Program-made: the position numbers and the translations under genes | Part shown: positions 25,878 through 37,171 of the stretch, one piece after another | How positions within the stretch are numbered: the stretch's first letter is position 1 | Layout: each line of letters starts with the position of its first letter | Assembly (NCBI GenBank): GCA_036852015.1 | Contig: JAANDG010000164.1 | Location: 62,001-126,000, forward strand | DNA: 64,000 bases | Reading direction: 5' to 3' | From: Pelodera strongyloides | Taxonomy: Eukaryota > Nematoda > Chromadorea > Rhabditida > Rhabditidae | The notes under the pieces: model-generated | Database searches by the model: none | Told to the model about the DNA's origin: nothing | The model's input: the letters and a program-made list of their open reading frames with translations, nothing else

Positions 25878-27716
25878 ATGAAACTAGTTGCTGTGTTGTC
25901 GTCGCTTCTTCTTACTGTAGTTGCTCGACCAGGCGGAGGCGGAAAAGGATTCTCTGGGCTCTCCTTTTCCGGAACCTGTGTTGTTACTGTAAGTTTTGTT
26001 TTCTCACGTGCCATCTAATAACCCTGAGGTGAGCTCTCCTCATAGGGCGGGCAAGTGCAACTGGTGATTTTCTAATTTATGTCTTTTTAATTATTTTGTG
26101 ATTCGAGGTCGTTGTTCACAGTGGTGCGCTACTATTTCATTTGATGTTACAATTATCAAAGTTGTTTCTGCGGAAAATCACTTTGTTGTACATATACCGT
26201 AGCGGATAACCATTGATTCCGTTTAATAACCACTGATATTCAGGGAAACACATTGTACGCAAATGGTTTTGAAGTGCGTTCCTTGACCTCTTCTGAACAA
26301 AATGAAGTCAGCCAATATGAGCAACAAATGACCGATTTCAAACAGGTTGGTGGCCTTTTATCAATTGAAAGAGACGAGATGACATGCCGTGGCCCTCATA
26401 GACAGGGTTGACGTTCGCGAATTTGTAATACTTTTCTTTTTCATCTCAAATCGATCACTTCTACAGTATATAAAGTCTATGATTAAGGGATTTAGTTAAA
26501 AAATATTCCGATTTCTTATAATTTTCGAATAATTACAGCAATCTAAAGCCATGCGTAAGGAGTTGGAGCCAATTATGAAGAAACAATTCTTCGGACAACA
26601 ATGTATGTGGTTTATCTGCAATTTTGAAACGCTGAAATTAGATTTGTGAAATTACGAAGGTAATTATGAAACTTCATTTCGCAAGTTTAGCCTCAAAATC
26701 AATACTCTAAACATGAAAACTTTAGTGAACACCACTGAGCAACAGCTTCTTGATCAAGCTCAGAATCTCACCTCCCCAGACGCTCCATCATTCTGTTCTG
26801 GAAATGACACTGTCATGTACATACTGGATGGATGCATTGTACAGGTTTGTAGTAGATTTTAATCTTATGATAATACTGCGTGGTTCATCGACTTTAAAAA
26901 ATTTGCCAAATGCAGACACAAATACTATGTCTGCATGCAGGACTGATTTTATAAGATTTCGTTTTGAATAGTTTCAGTTTTTTTTCTTATCCTCTAAGTT
27001 TCTTTCAGAATAACAAGGTGTACGTCGGATCAACATATGCCAGAGACCTTACCTCTGATGAGCAAAGCCAACTTGAGGTGAATAATAAGTTTTAATCTTA
27101 TCAAATCTGGTTTTTCATAAATATGCTAGCTCTTCCATGTATTCCAAATTTATAATCACCATCCAATTTTAGAACTACTACAGTCAAGTGCAAGCCTACA
27201 CTGATTATATGCAGCAGAATATGAAACAGGTACGGGTTTATTAGTTTATTCAGTTGTTTTAGAAATGAATAAAATATATTGTATTTTTTTAAGTGAAAGT
27301 ATTTACATATGCATATGTTAAAAAGAAGCAATATGCAATATGCTGGCATTGTATAACCAATTAGGCAATGCAAAAAGGAGCCGAAAAAAATGTATAATTG
27401 TATAAACGCAGAATGTTTCGACTCGGCATCGATGGCTTATATAATCGAATATTCCTTAATTTTCCATATTGTAAATAATTTCCATATTTCATTATCTATT
27501 TCGTTGCAGCAGGTTCTATGAATACCTCGACATTTGCAGCAAAATCAATCAATAATTTTCCATTTGCAGCAGATTCAATCAATTTTCTCCGATGTGGGCA
27601 GCAGATTGATGGGTCCTCCATCTGATTTGGCCCCTTCAACAACGACCCAGTCGTCGGACCAAAGCAATGCCCCAGAAATGCCCGAACAACCCCAACTCTG
27701 CTATACATTCTATTAA
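25878..27716 (+). CDS. Secreted pepsin-inhibitor-3-like protein
   Basis: Seven exons (25878-25988, 26244-26345, 26539-26602, 26726-26844, 27009-27077, 27173-27229, about 27573-27716) give about 221 residues. Residues 1-16 form a signal peptide (MKLVAVLSSLLLTVVA), followed by a Gly-rich linker. Two copies of the pepsin-inhibitor-3 repeat follow: GTCVVTGNTLYANGFEVRSL near residue 33 and GCIVQNNKVYVGSTYARDL near residue 131, each leading into an acidic/Gln-rich helix. The tail is Pro/Ser/Thr-rich and ends CYTFY, like the FC-x-V-Q end of the Ascaris inhibitor. Four cysteines are visible. The family blocks pepsin-like aspartic proteases; whether this one does is inference, because many nematode relatives are untested. 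TTTTCAG ends three bases before the ATG, which looks like a spliced-leader acceptor. An AATAAA lies at 27,779. Confidence 0.88.
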
Positions 27717-27924
27717 AAAAATATGTGAATGAAAAATGTACATAACCTCATAGTATTTGATATTTCATGTGTGCTTTGAATAAAAATGTGTGTGTCGTGT
27801 TTTGTTTTTCTATATATGAATTGTTCAAGATAATTGAACGCATGTAATACTCCAAAAATAAAACGTAAGAAAGAAAATTGCTGAACTTTAGTTTAGGCGT
27901 TATGATTACTTGTTTTGAAAACAG

Positions 27925-28057
27925 AGGCCTTATTCACCAACACGCAGGGAGCCCCAGGCTCACACGCGCTCTGAATCTCTTGTGCTCTCGCACTCTCTAC
28001 GCACCCTTTAGCTCCTTGGGGAGGCCAGGGAGGGCTACCTGCATGTTGGTGAAATAA
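27925..28057. mobile_element. Short inverted-repeat element
   Basis: TTATTCACCAACACGCAGG at the left is answered by CCTGCATGTTGGTGAAATAA at the right, about 130 bp in all, immediately downstream of the pepsin-inhibitor-like gene. The outer GAGGCCTTATTCACCA resembles the ends of the elements at 47,170 and 51,150. Confidence 0.65.
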
Positions 28058-28314
28058 CACAATGGAAATCAAGTGTAATCAAGCGTATGACTAATGTTTA
28101 TTATTTAGGCTTAGGTAGCGTTGAAGAAGGTTGTTTGCATCCAGAGCCAGTGGTCGTCTAAACAGAAACTTAAAAAGGAAAGTAAAATAAAGTCAAGCTG
28201 TCTTCCTGTGTTTCATCCAATTTGTTTATTTTGTTGGAATAACTCATTTAGCATGCCGCGCATAGCAGTGAAAAATCATAATATCAAACAACCAACTACG
28301 TTCTCAAGCGCGCA

Positions 28315-28465
28315 GCGCGGACATGCGAATATGCGCCCGCGGGAAAAATATGGCTTTTTGACGTGGAAAGAGGGCGGGCTTGTTTCTCAGTCTCTCGAGT
28401 TTTTCAGGCAAATTTAAAAATCTTTTCCCGCGGATGCGGATCCGTATGTCCGCCGACAGTGCGGT
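28315..28465. repeat. GC-rich inverted repeat
   Basis: Left arm GCGGACATGCGAATATGCGC plus CCGCGGGAAAA pairs imperfectly with right arm TTTTCCCGCGGATGCGG plus ATCCGTATGTCCGC. The loop is about 75 bp. It is probably a small foldback element. Confidence 0.6.
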
Positions 28466-29569
28466 ATAGTCAACGATAGTCAACTCACAATAAGCTGTTC
28501 GCATACAACTCCAAATGAAATGTAGTCCGTGTTATCGTCTATCCATTCCAAGTTAGAGATAGTATTGTTCGCCCACAAGAGGCTGACCTGTAATGAAACG
28601 ATGGGGATCGGGCCCGCCTCAAATCGCCGCTAGTTTCATTTTTTATTTTATTTCTTCAACAGTAAATCGTATAGCATAGCACGTCAAGTTTCCCTGATAA
28701 TTTATGACAAACCAGACGGCTACGCCGCCTGCTGTGAACCGTCCGTAAAGTAGATGAAAATCTTTACGAATGAATACATACATAGTTCTTTTACATGAGA
28801 ATATCCTAATTTGAGCTTCGGCCCTCTTTTATACCCGAAGCGGAATAATTTATCCGAATTATACTTCCGTAATGTGAGTGCTAGCGCACGCTACACTGAT
28901 GAAACTTGGGTTGCGCGCGGCGAGCTCCTGGCGCGGAACTCCCGCGCGGCGATGTACAGGCGAGAACCTGGCGCAGGCTGGGCGAAACTGGGGAAAATGA
29001 CCAAAAAAGTGCCCAAACATAAGAAACAAGGTGCGCGGGGAACTCGCCCTACCTGCGCCAGATTGGCGCCAGGAATAACACCGAAATATATTTGTTATTC
29101 AGTCAAGTACGCAGCGAAATGGACTTGTGCAAACACGGCGGTGCTTGCCCTAGCACCCATCTTTGTTTTTTTACTTGTTTAATGTATTATTGTTTATATT
29201 ATAGTTTATGTTAATCAATTTTGAGTACAACAGCGCTGTTTTCTCTATGGGAAGAGGATCGACCGATCTCATCAACTTATAATATCTGTTCTAATTGAAT
29301 TGAATTTTTTTGTGCACTTTTAGGTTATTTTTTTATGACCGGTTGTTTTGGAATTGTGGTTTCATTTTTACTTCGTTATAAACATTGGCTTAACTACCGT
29401 AGTTTGCGGTTTTTGCATAATGCATATTGCATGCGAAAAACCGCAAATCCGCAAATTTGTTCCTGCGGATTCCCACTCCCACAAGTTATTTTTCCCGGGT
29501 GTCGTTTTATATAATTTCGCATACTTTATGTAAAGCTCGCTTGCTGACCTTATTTCCTTTGTCTTTCAG

Positions 29570-31843
29570 TGGCTTACCTCGGTTCTTTACAACGGACGAA
29601 AATGGGGATCGCTCTTAACCCTAGTGCTATGGACGGTGGTATGTTTCCTATGTTTCGATGACCATTTTGTTTTCGATATTTTCTGATTTGGTGCCTTTGA
29701 TCTACTGAACCAGTCTCCTTCAAAGGGGCAGCCGCGTCTTGTTGTCTTCCATGATTAAGGCGTTCGTTGACGTTTCTCAACAACAACAAAAACTAGGAAA
29801 TCTTTTTATCGTAGAGTCTAATCTTCTTCAATTCATTAAATTTTGTCGTCTTATTTGTTACAGCCGTTTGATGTCTCCGCATTTGATTTTATTTGTTAAC
29901 TATATTGGTAAACTTTATTGGTAAACTTTACGGCTGTCCCGGGCTGTCGACTATTTTTTACTGCGGATATATGCCAAACGTTATCTGTCTCTGCATCTCT
30001 GTCTTACAATTAGATATTTATTTGAATACATTGTTACGTATACATTGTTTTGCATTAGGAACTTTTAACTAATGTATATTTGCCTTTTTACTTTAATTGA
30101 AGTGGCCTAGGCTTGACATTTTTTAAACGAACAATGATTAAATTTACGTTTTAGGTACTACTGAAACGATCGTTTTATTCGAAGAATGGGGATTTGGTTT
30201 GTTGAAAAACTACGACTTACGACACATAAATGGTAAGTAAATTTTTACAGACGTATTGGTATTTTTAATCTTTGTGTTCAGTTATGAAGAAGGGGTCAAG
30301 GATGATTCTTTGCCAGCATATTTTTCCTCGTTTCGTATGTTCTTCTTCCTATCAACATCGGATTATGCTTTAGGTGCTTTGTTTTTTAAAATTATGTTTA
30401 AATGTTGATGCTAAATTTTAGTGTGTTAATGCTCTGCTCTGGCTATATCTGCTTCTTGCCTCTAAACTTGGAAAATTATCAATGACATCAATGTTATTTC
30501 TCTGCAGATATGCTATTTATCTGCATACCGCTCATTCGAGTGCTTTTCGATTTTTAACGATATGTATGACATGACATGCTCCTCTGGGATGGGATGTTTT
30601 TTTCACTGTTTTTGCATTGTACGGTATTCTTAAAGTTTCAGTGTCTTGCTAGCACCTGGACCTCGCAATGGAAAGAAACAAACAGGAAAGAAGTGACTGG
30701 GAACAGTCAGGGAGGGGAGCTACAGCTCCTATACGAGAAACTAAATAAAATAACTACAGGTTTGTATTTCTGGTACTTTATTATTATAAACTATTATGCC
30801 GCCAACGTGTAATTTTATTACATTTCCTCGTAAGTAGTCTACTATAAGCGGCGTTTACCTGACTGTATTCTTCGCTGCGTCCTTCAGACAATCGGCCAAT
30901 CGGCCTATTTAAAATAATTACCTAGTCTCGCAATCCCAATTAAAAAACTGAATTTCTCTGCACTGGACAATTAGCGTAGCGCGTAATTTATAATTTCTGT
31001 TGATTTTGATTTGATTGTCCCTGCTAACAAACTTTATTGGTAGCTCCTAGATCCATAGCTGTGCTTCTGTTTTGTTTTACAATTATTAGTATTAAGTTAC
31101 AGGTCAGGTAGGAAAGAAGGGTTTGTCTGAATACAAAGTGGTGTGTTTAAACATTGTCGGAGTGTAACATCGTGTACATATTTCTTATAGGAAATGGGCT
31201 AAAACGTATTACATTAAGTCACACTTCTTATAGATTTCGATAAGCATTTAGCATATCACTATTAACCCTAACCATTGTTATAAGAAGTGAGTCTAATGCC
31301 AAAGACATACTGGGCTTGTTCCTGGTTTCCAGTGATATAGTGAGCTCGTATATTTTCCAATGAGATTTCTTAGTTAATTTTTATATTTAGCTAGATCGGT
31401 GTACTCGGAAGGGGAACGCTGTGATTGCCACTTGTTCGTACCAAGGAATGATGAGACTTGCGAGAACTATTGCTTCAATGCTTCAAGATGTTTACAGAAG
31501 CTGGCAACAGGTTAGTATTTCAACAATTTAAACTTACTTTTTAATATTAGTTTTATGCGATAATTTCAATTTCCATGAATTGCACTGTAGGTATAGAAGG
31601 TAACCTATGTTTAACTAAGACAAAGACAGGTACGAGCTCATTCAGCTCATAGACATATCCGCGTTCCTTTTAGGGAATGTAACGTCTGTATTCATTTCTT
31701 TTATTCTGTTTCTCATTTGTTGGTATCTTATCAATATCTTCTATTTATGTAGTATGTGTGTTCGTTTTTATGACCTTTTTCCTGTTCCAGGTATCTTCGT
31801 CAAACGAACTCAGCCCGTGCAGAGCTTACTAAATAGAAAATGA
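29570..31843 (+). CDS. Small cysteine-containing protein, unknown function
   Basis: I do not recognise a family. A phase-consistent model uses exons 29570-29638 (possible start ATG at 29602), 30155-30232, 30508-30539, 30642-30759, 31391-31510 and 31791-31843 (TGA), about 140 residues. The 32-nt third exon is inferred because it is what makes the phases fit; it is the weakest part. The C-terminal exon has five clustered cysteines (GERCDCHLF, then ETCENYC, then NASRC) and an N-glycosylation-like NAS. No clear signal peptide is seen at the proposed start, so the true 5' end may lie upstream. The run of matching splice phases is the main evidence that this is real. Confidence 0.45.
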
Positions 31844-32544
31844 CAACGGTTGGCCATTGACCTGGCTGAATGCTGAACAATGGATAAGCGGCGGAGAAAG
31901 TGTAAATTGTAAATTCTTAAAATTTATGTCAATATTACATTGTACATATTCAGTTAGTCTAGTGTCTAGAGTCTATATTTTGCAAACCATCAGTGGACGA
32001 GTAGACCAAAGGAACTCCACAAAAGAATATTCTAGAACTATAAAGCTTGTAGTACAAATGTTTTATTTTACTTCTTTCAATATCCGTTTATTACTGTGCT
32101 AAATGCAGGTTTACTACCACTGTGAGCGCATTTAGACTAGGCATATGCTGAGGTGCTGTAGGATCCTTCATTCATACTTGTATTACATTTTGTTCAGAGG
32201 ATTCTTGTAGTTATAAATGGCACATGACCGTAGATGGTCACGTTCCGGAGGATACCGGTCCCTAAGGTTTTTTTAGCTTTGCTGTAAGATTAACATATAC
32301 TTAAGCGAACTTCGTGAATATTTTGGCATACTATTGAGTTGCTTTATATGGTAGAACCTTTTCATCCCTGTTTGCCCCGTTTTTCTTATTATGTTTCTCG
32401 TTTTGTGCACCGGAAATAAACACTTATTGTACTGATGTTGTATTATTTGTGAATAAGTGTGTAATGTGTGTTATTTTTGTGTATTATTGCTGTATATTAT
32501 TTGCCGAACCTGCAGTGAATATTCCACGCCCGCTTTTCCTATAC

Positions 32545-32645
32545 TGGCGCAGACTGGGCGCAATCGCGGCTCAGTCTGGGCGCTGAACTGGCGCAGACTG
32601 GGCGCAATCGCGGCTCAGTCTGGGCGCTGAACTGGCGCAGACTGC
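32545..32645. repeat. GC-rich tandem duplication, unit about 46 bp
   Basis: The unit beginning TGGCGCAGACTGGGCGCAAT repeats almost exactly and a third partial unit follows. Its base composition is sharply different from the surroundings. It occupies the place where the last exons of the minus-strand lectin gene would be expected. Confidence 0.8.
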
Positions 32646-32779
32646 GCGCGGAAATGGGTGCGCTGCGTGCCTGTGGCGCACCGCCTTTTTCTGCGCCGCG
32701 CACCCGCCACATCTGCGCGGCGCGCCGTCAAAGTTTAGCGTTGTACACTCACTCTTTTATATAATGGGAAGATACTTAC

Positions 32780-33816
32780 CCTGGCAAACACATTAATCCC
32801 TACTTCATTGGGCTCTCCTTCTCGCCAGTTACGAAACCTAGAATTACAATATACATACTCCATAATAATGACGAAGTGTTTGGGCCCAGTATGAATAGGC
32901 TCTATCCTTATTGTTTGTTTACATTCTAAAAGAGTGAAGAAAAAACTAGACAATGGCATGGAATACTGAAAATTTGCTTGGTACCTTGATTCTTGCAGAG
33001 GCCAGCTTCCGGAACTGCCCGCACCCTTGATAATATGCTCCAAACCAATGAATACACCCTGGCATACGATGAGGATGTATAATAAACAAATAAGTATTTT
33101 ACGCTTCAAGAGCGTGTACCTTGGTGTTGGTGAAAATACTTTCAATGTTGGCTTGTGACTGTTCCGCAGAGGTCCTGAGCATTAGGCGACGAGTTCCAGA
33201 TGACAAATTGCTCATCGTCTTAGGGCTAGGGCCGTTAGGTTATTTAGGCCGGGGTAGGTTGTGATTCCTGTTTGAAATGCGTGCTTACGCGAAATGTACA
33301 TAAAGTAAGACTTCGATATTATTCGCAGGACCCGGTTAATTACACTAAAGAACAAAGATATGAAAATTATAAAACACTGACTGTTTCATTTATGTACTCG
33401 ACATTGTCTCCGTTAAAGTAGTTCTTGAAGCGATCGTTGTACAAATCCAGGTTCTGTTTGTGTTCTTGATAAGCGACTGAAAATGGTACATCCTTTCTAT
33501 CTTCTAACTTCACGTTTATTTTCCTTATTACGTAGATATTGGTGCACCAAAGTCGGACATGTTGTATTGTACAGCAATACTTCTCAATCGCATAGTATAA
33601 GTATAGGGCGACACATCCTTATAATTTAATAATATACTCTATGGAAACACCATGTTCTCATTTATCTAGTCGTTATATTTCTTATAAAAGTCTTTTCTTA
33701 CGTGCAATTCCTTGATTCTCTGCCTCACATCGTATCGTGGCAGTATCACAATGTTTTTCACAAAAGTTCTGACAAATAACACGCGCGTCGTAGTAATTAC
33801 CAAAGACGGGTTCGAT
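32780..33816 (-). CDS. C-type-lectin-like protein (CTL-D), terminal exons not found
   Basis: Four minus-strand exons join in phase: 33816-33702 (IEPVFGNYYDARVIC ... ATIRCEAENQGIA), 33476-33382 (AYQEHKQNLDLYNDRF), 33058-32985 (GVFIGLEHIIKG ... GSWPLQES) and 32837-32780 (RFRNWREGEPNEVG). They align one-to-one with exons 2 to 4 of CTL-A, CTL-B and CTL-C, including the phase-1 and phase-0 junctions. One extra intron splits the exon that carries the GEPN motif. Family members fold as a C-type lectin domain and are usually secreted; an EPN motif is the classic calcium/mannose-type signature. I could not find a signal-peptide exon above 33,816, nor the final exon with the WND-region and last cysteines below 32,780. 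It may be a partial pseudogene, or those exons may be displaced. Confidence 0.75.
33098..33238 (-). repeat. SINE body and tail, headless copy
   Basis: Shares TTTTACGCTTCAAGAGCGTG and the block TTCCGCAGAGGTCCTGAGCA to AGGGCTAGGGCC with the SINE at 36,361-36,640 but lacks the tRNA-like head. It lies in an intron of the minus-strand lectin gene. A tail-only match also occurs at about 6,065. Confidence 0.75.
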
Positions 33817-34303
33817 CTAAACAGACAATCTTTTCTTATTATATGTGGTCTCAGTCTTTTGTGCTTGATTGCAAGCGCATGTGATGTGAAGAAAAATAAA
33901 GGAAAATAAATGTGATGTAAAAAAAAAACAGTTTGTGGACCTTGGAAACCCCACGTTTTATTTAATCATGCAGAGCACTTAGTACTATTGTAGGAATGCC
34001 CGATGTGTTGCAATTATTGTTGTTATCTTCGCTGTGATCTTTTTTTGAGGTAATGTACGAATACTCACATTTTTTTTAAGATAATTAAAACTACGGCCAT
34101 TCAATTGTCGCTGAATATCTTTCATCATATTGATGCACACATTTTAATGTGTCAATAAATATAAATATAAATATAAATACATGAGCACCACAACGCAATA
34201 GACTTTCTTAATTTTTATAATATAGAAACCCTTACCCGATAGCACGATCCTCCAACATTAGTAAAACCGGTAAAACATTCATTCCCAAGTTCGCTTTTTT
34301 CAG

Positions 34304-34867
34304 GGGAAACAGCTGAAGACAAGGACCAAAATGAACAGACGAGCGGTATTGAACAGGCCAGACTTCTCATAGTAGTTGCTGAACAAAAAAAACTGATTGT
34401 AAAAAAAAAGGCAAGAGGACAAAGACAAAAAATAAGGTTAGATATTGCCGAAACAATTTTGTATTCGTTTGAAACCTTTCAGCATCATTCACATGTCCCC
34501 CCACCATATAAAGGCAAGAAAAACGGTGTTCTATAGATTAGCAAGGTGCCAAGCTGAAGCATTATTGCTTGGGAAAAGAGCCTACTTTATATTGTTCAGG
34601 CGTACCACCAATCTCAATGATATGCCAATTTTTCTTTTATACTTCTCAAAAATGCACATTATAAATTCACAGCCTATCATAAGAAAATTTCTGACGCAAT
34701 CGACGAATAATAATAAGGAGAGCGTTTTCCTTTTTTCATCTTATGAAATATGCAGGAGAAGAAAGCTTTTTTTCGTGAATAAACATAAGAATAGTATTGG
34801 GCTCTATTTAAAGAACTGTGTCTTAATTTCTTTTTTATTGTTTTATGCCGGTTTTACCACTAGATGA
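34304..34867 (+). CDS. Possible SH2-like protein, 3' exons
   Basis: Two exons join cleanly in phase. 34304-34436 is lysine/glutamine-rich (ETAEDKDQNEQTSGIEQARL). 34483-34867 reads ARCQAEALLLGKRAYFILF, RRTTNLNDMPIFLLYFSKMH and so on to TGA. The order RxxAEALL - YFILFRR - PIFLLYFSKMHII resembles the start of an SH2 domain (AExLL, then FLVR, then the following strands), with FILFRR in the place of FLVR. This is a resemblance by eye, not a confirmed domain. Upstream exons were not identified. The stop is 108 bases before the start codon of the next gene on the same strand, so the two may share a transcript. The sequence is strongly AT-rich, so a non-coding reading cannot be excluded. Confidence 0.45.
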
Positions 34868-34975
34868 ACAAAAACTATGTAAGGAGCAAGCCGCGATATT
34901 ATCGTTTACGCGGGCTAGTTTATTATGTAACCAACTGTAAGAGTAATTTATAGTTCATCCTTTATTTAGAAAATT

Positions 34976-37171
34976 ATGATTGGTTCCTTGGTGGGAACCT
35001 TAATCCTAATCATTGTGTGCGCAACTTCCGTAAATGGTTGCATACACGGATTCACAAACGTAGAAGGCACATGTTATAAAGTAAGTTTAGAGATGTATAA
35101 CAGACGGTTTTTGAAACGAATTGCGATAAAGCGTTATATGCAAACGAGTATGATTTGAATAAAAGAAATGAGCCTACTTTGCACAAAAACAAGTACAACA
35201 GTTGTGGACCATATGTTTCAAAAAGCAACCGTTATGCATACACTGCTAGGGCTAGAAGGTTATATGCTTCATTGATACAGTATCCTGCTGCATTTTCCCT
35301 GGCGGAAAACAAATTATTCCGTATCTCTTCAATAAAATAACACACCTAATTTCTTCAGCTACTCCGGGTGTACGGTACATTCGAGGATGGTATGCTGGCG
35401 TGCAGATCTATTGGTACCAATGTTGATATAGCGACAGTGAGGTGCCAAGCGCAGAATGATGTTATCAAGGGTATATTTACCATATGCATTATTGCTTTAA
35501 AAGTCACAAGGTCTTATTTTACATATTAAAGGTTTACGTTACGAACTGGACCTACCGTTGGTTAATAGAGTGTTTCAAATTAACACAGGCCACTAGTTAG
35601 TGTCGAGCGGTTTATTTGGGGCTAGGCGCGCTCCTTTTTTGACTCTTCACAGGGTGTTTCCCGGACCTTGGAGCACTTTTCAATTGTGATTTTGGATCTC
35701 ACTTTACGACTTTACATATGTCTTTTCAGTTGCGTACGACGCCGAAAAAAGAATGTTCGATTTGGATCGTGTGTCATTTGCGAAACGATATAATAAACAT
35801 CGACCTTCAAAAACATCGTACTGGTTCGAAGAACAGTCGGTAAAATACAAATTCAAATAATATTTTTTAGGGATTCTTTACTTTAGTAACATCGATTCTG
35901 AATAGAAAGTCCTTATAAAATATATCTGATCTCCAAATTACAAATAAATACGCAGTGCCAGAAGTCATTCGTAATACTCAGTACTCAGCGCAGGAAATTA
36001 TTGACCCACCAACATATGTATGTTCTTCAGTACTTTTGGATTGGTCTTCATGATGTTGGGTACCATGCTGTTCTTTCTGGCAATTGGTACAGCGAAAAGT
36101 CGGGACAACCACGATTCAGAGCCTGGTTGGAGGGCACACCAAACTCCACAAACACATTCACTGCCGCAGCTGTGGTGAGTTAATAATTTTTTATATCAAA
36201 CAGTTACACATGTGAATTTGGAGCACACTAAAGCATAGTACCCAAATTTGACATAAACTATCTGTTTAATAGGTACATGCATCCATACCCCGATGCTCCC
36301 ATTTGGCAACATTTTTGAAAACCATAGGCCATAGGCTGACTTCGTGTAATAAAAAATTTGTTTTACGCTTCAAGAGCGTGCACCTTTATTCAAGGGAGTT
36401 CAAAGTACAATTTCAAGGTTTTTGCTTATGACATGTTCCGCAGAGGTCCTGAGCAGGAGGCGACGAGTTCCAGATGACAAATTGCTCGACGTCTTCGGGC
36501 TAGGGCCAGGAGGGATCGCCCATGGTTCCCTCGCCTGGTGGTGTTTTCAAAGGTGTCACGGGCCGGAATCGAACTCGGGTCGATTGCGTTAGAGACGAAC
36601 GCGCTGCCACTGGACCACCAGGCCCCTGGACCACCAGGCCCCCTGGACCACCAGGCCCCCTGGACCACCAGGCCCCCTGGACCACCAGGCCCCCTGGCAA
36701 GGCCCCCGCAATATGTAGACTGTTTCGTTACAAAACACTCTATTAACCGTATTGAAACGGCATTGCATGGGTATATATGAGTATCCATTCAGTGGAACTC
36801 GGACGACTCCAAGTGGTTTGATTTGCCCGATGATACTCTAATGTACGGAGTGGTATGCGAAGAGTATACGGTAAATTTTCTGAAAATAAAAAGAGGATTT
36901 AAAGCGCTATAACGGCTGGTTTTTGAAACGTATTACAGGACGATGACATCCAATATTTTTCAATGAAGATAATTTTTAAAAACACGCAGGATCGCGCAGC
37001 TACACACGCTACGTAGGAATACAGAGTCTAAGATAAGTCTCAAAAAATACCGGCTGCCATATCGCTTTAATGTTAGATTTATCACATCCCACTGCACAAG
37101 TGTACTTCTCGTTTGAGTTCTGCTTTTTCACTTCCATTCACAAAAAGGTTGCTGATTGTGAGCAGGGCTAA
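34976..37171 (+). CDS. Secreted C-type-lectin-like protein (CTL-A)
   Basis: Exons 34976-35080, 35359-35470, 35730-35839, 36031-36174, 36793-36870 and 37148-37171 give about 191 residues, with junction phases 0,1,0,0,0. Residues 1-21 are a signal peptide, followed by the family opening GCIHGFTNVEGTCYK. Exon 2 carries the conserved DIATVRCQAQND, exon 4 the YFWIGLHD core strand of the C-type lectin fold, and exon 5 WNSDDSKW and GVVCEE. The last exon is very short (VADCEQG, stop). The position that is EPN in calcium-binding lectins reads GTPNST, so calcium/sugar binding may be altered. The role of such proteins in nematodes is often intestinal or immune, but nothing here shows it. TTTATTTAG ends six bases before the ATG, consistent with trans-splicing. 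Confidence 0.87.
36361..36640 (-). mobile_element. tRNA-derived SINE
   Basis: Reading the minus strand: a tRNA-like head with A-box TGGTCCAGTGG and B-box-like AGTTCGATTCC (about 36,635-36,545), then a unique body, then the 3' tail GCACGCTCTTGAAGCGTAAA at about 36,380-36,361. The body and tail recur at 33,098-33,238. It lies in intron 4 of CTL-A. Confidence 0.75.
36612..36712. repeat. 15-17 bp minisatellite derived from the SINE A-box region
   Basis: About six head-to-tail copies of CCTGGACCACCAGGCCC. The unit contains the inverse of the SINE A-box start (GGTGGTCCAG), so the array looks like serial duplication of the 5' end of the neighbouring SINE. Confidence 0.85.
36898..37070. mobile_element. 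Palindromic MITE, TTTAAAGCGAAAT class
   Basis: Left end TTTAAAGCGCTATAACGGC and right end GCCATATCGCTTTAA; arms continue with GGTTTTTGAAACG on the left. It lies in the last intron of CTL-A. The right arm is more diverged than in the sister copies. Confidence 0.75.

Noticed and set aside
28811..29182. 123-codon open frame with a hydrophobic C-terminus
   Set aside because: It lies in a GC-rich patch with words like those of the tandem repeat at 32,545, has no splice or start context and no recognisable domain.
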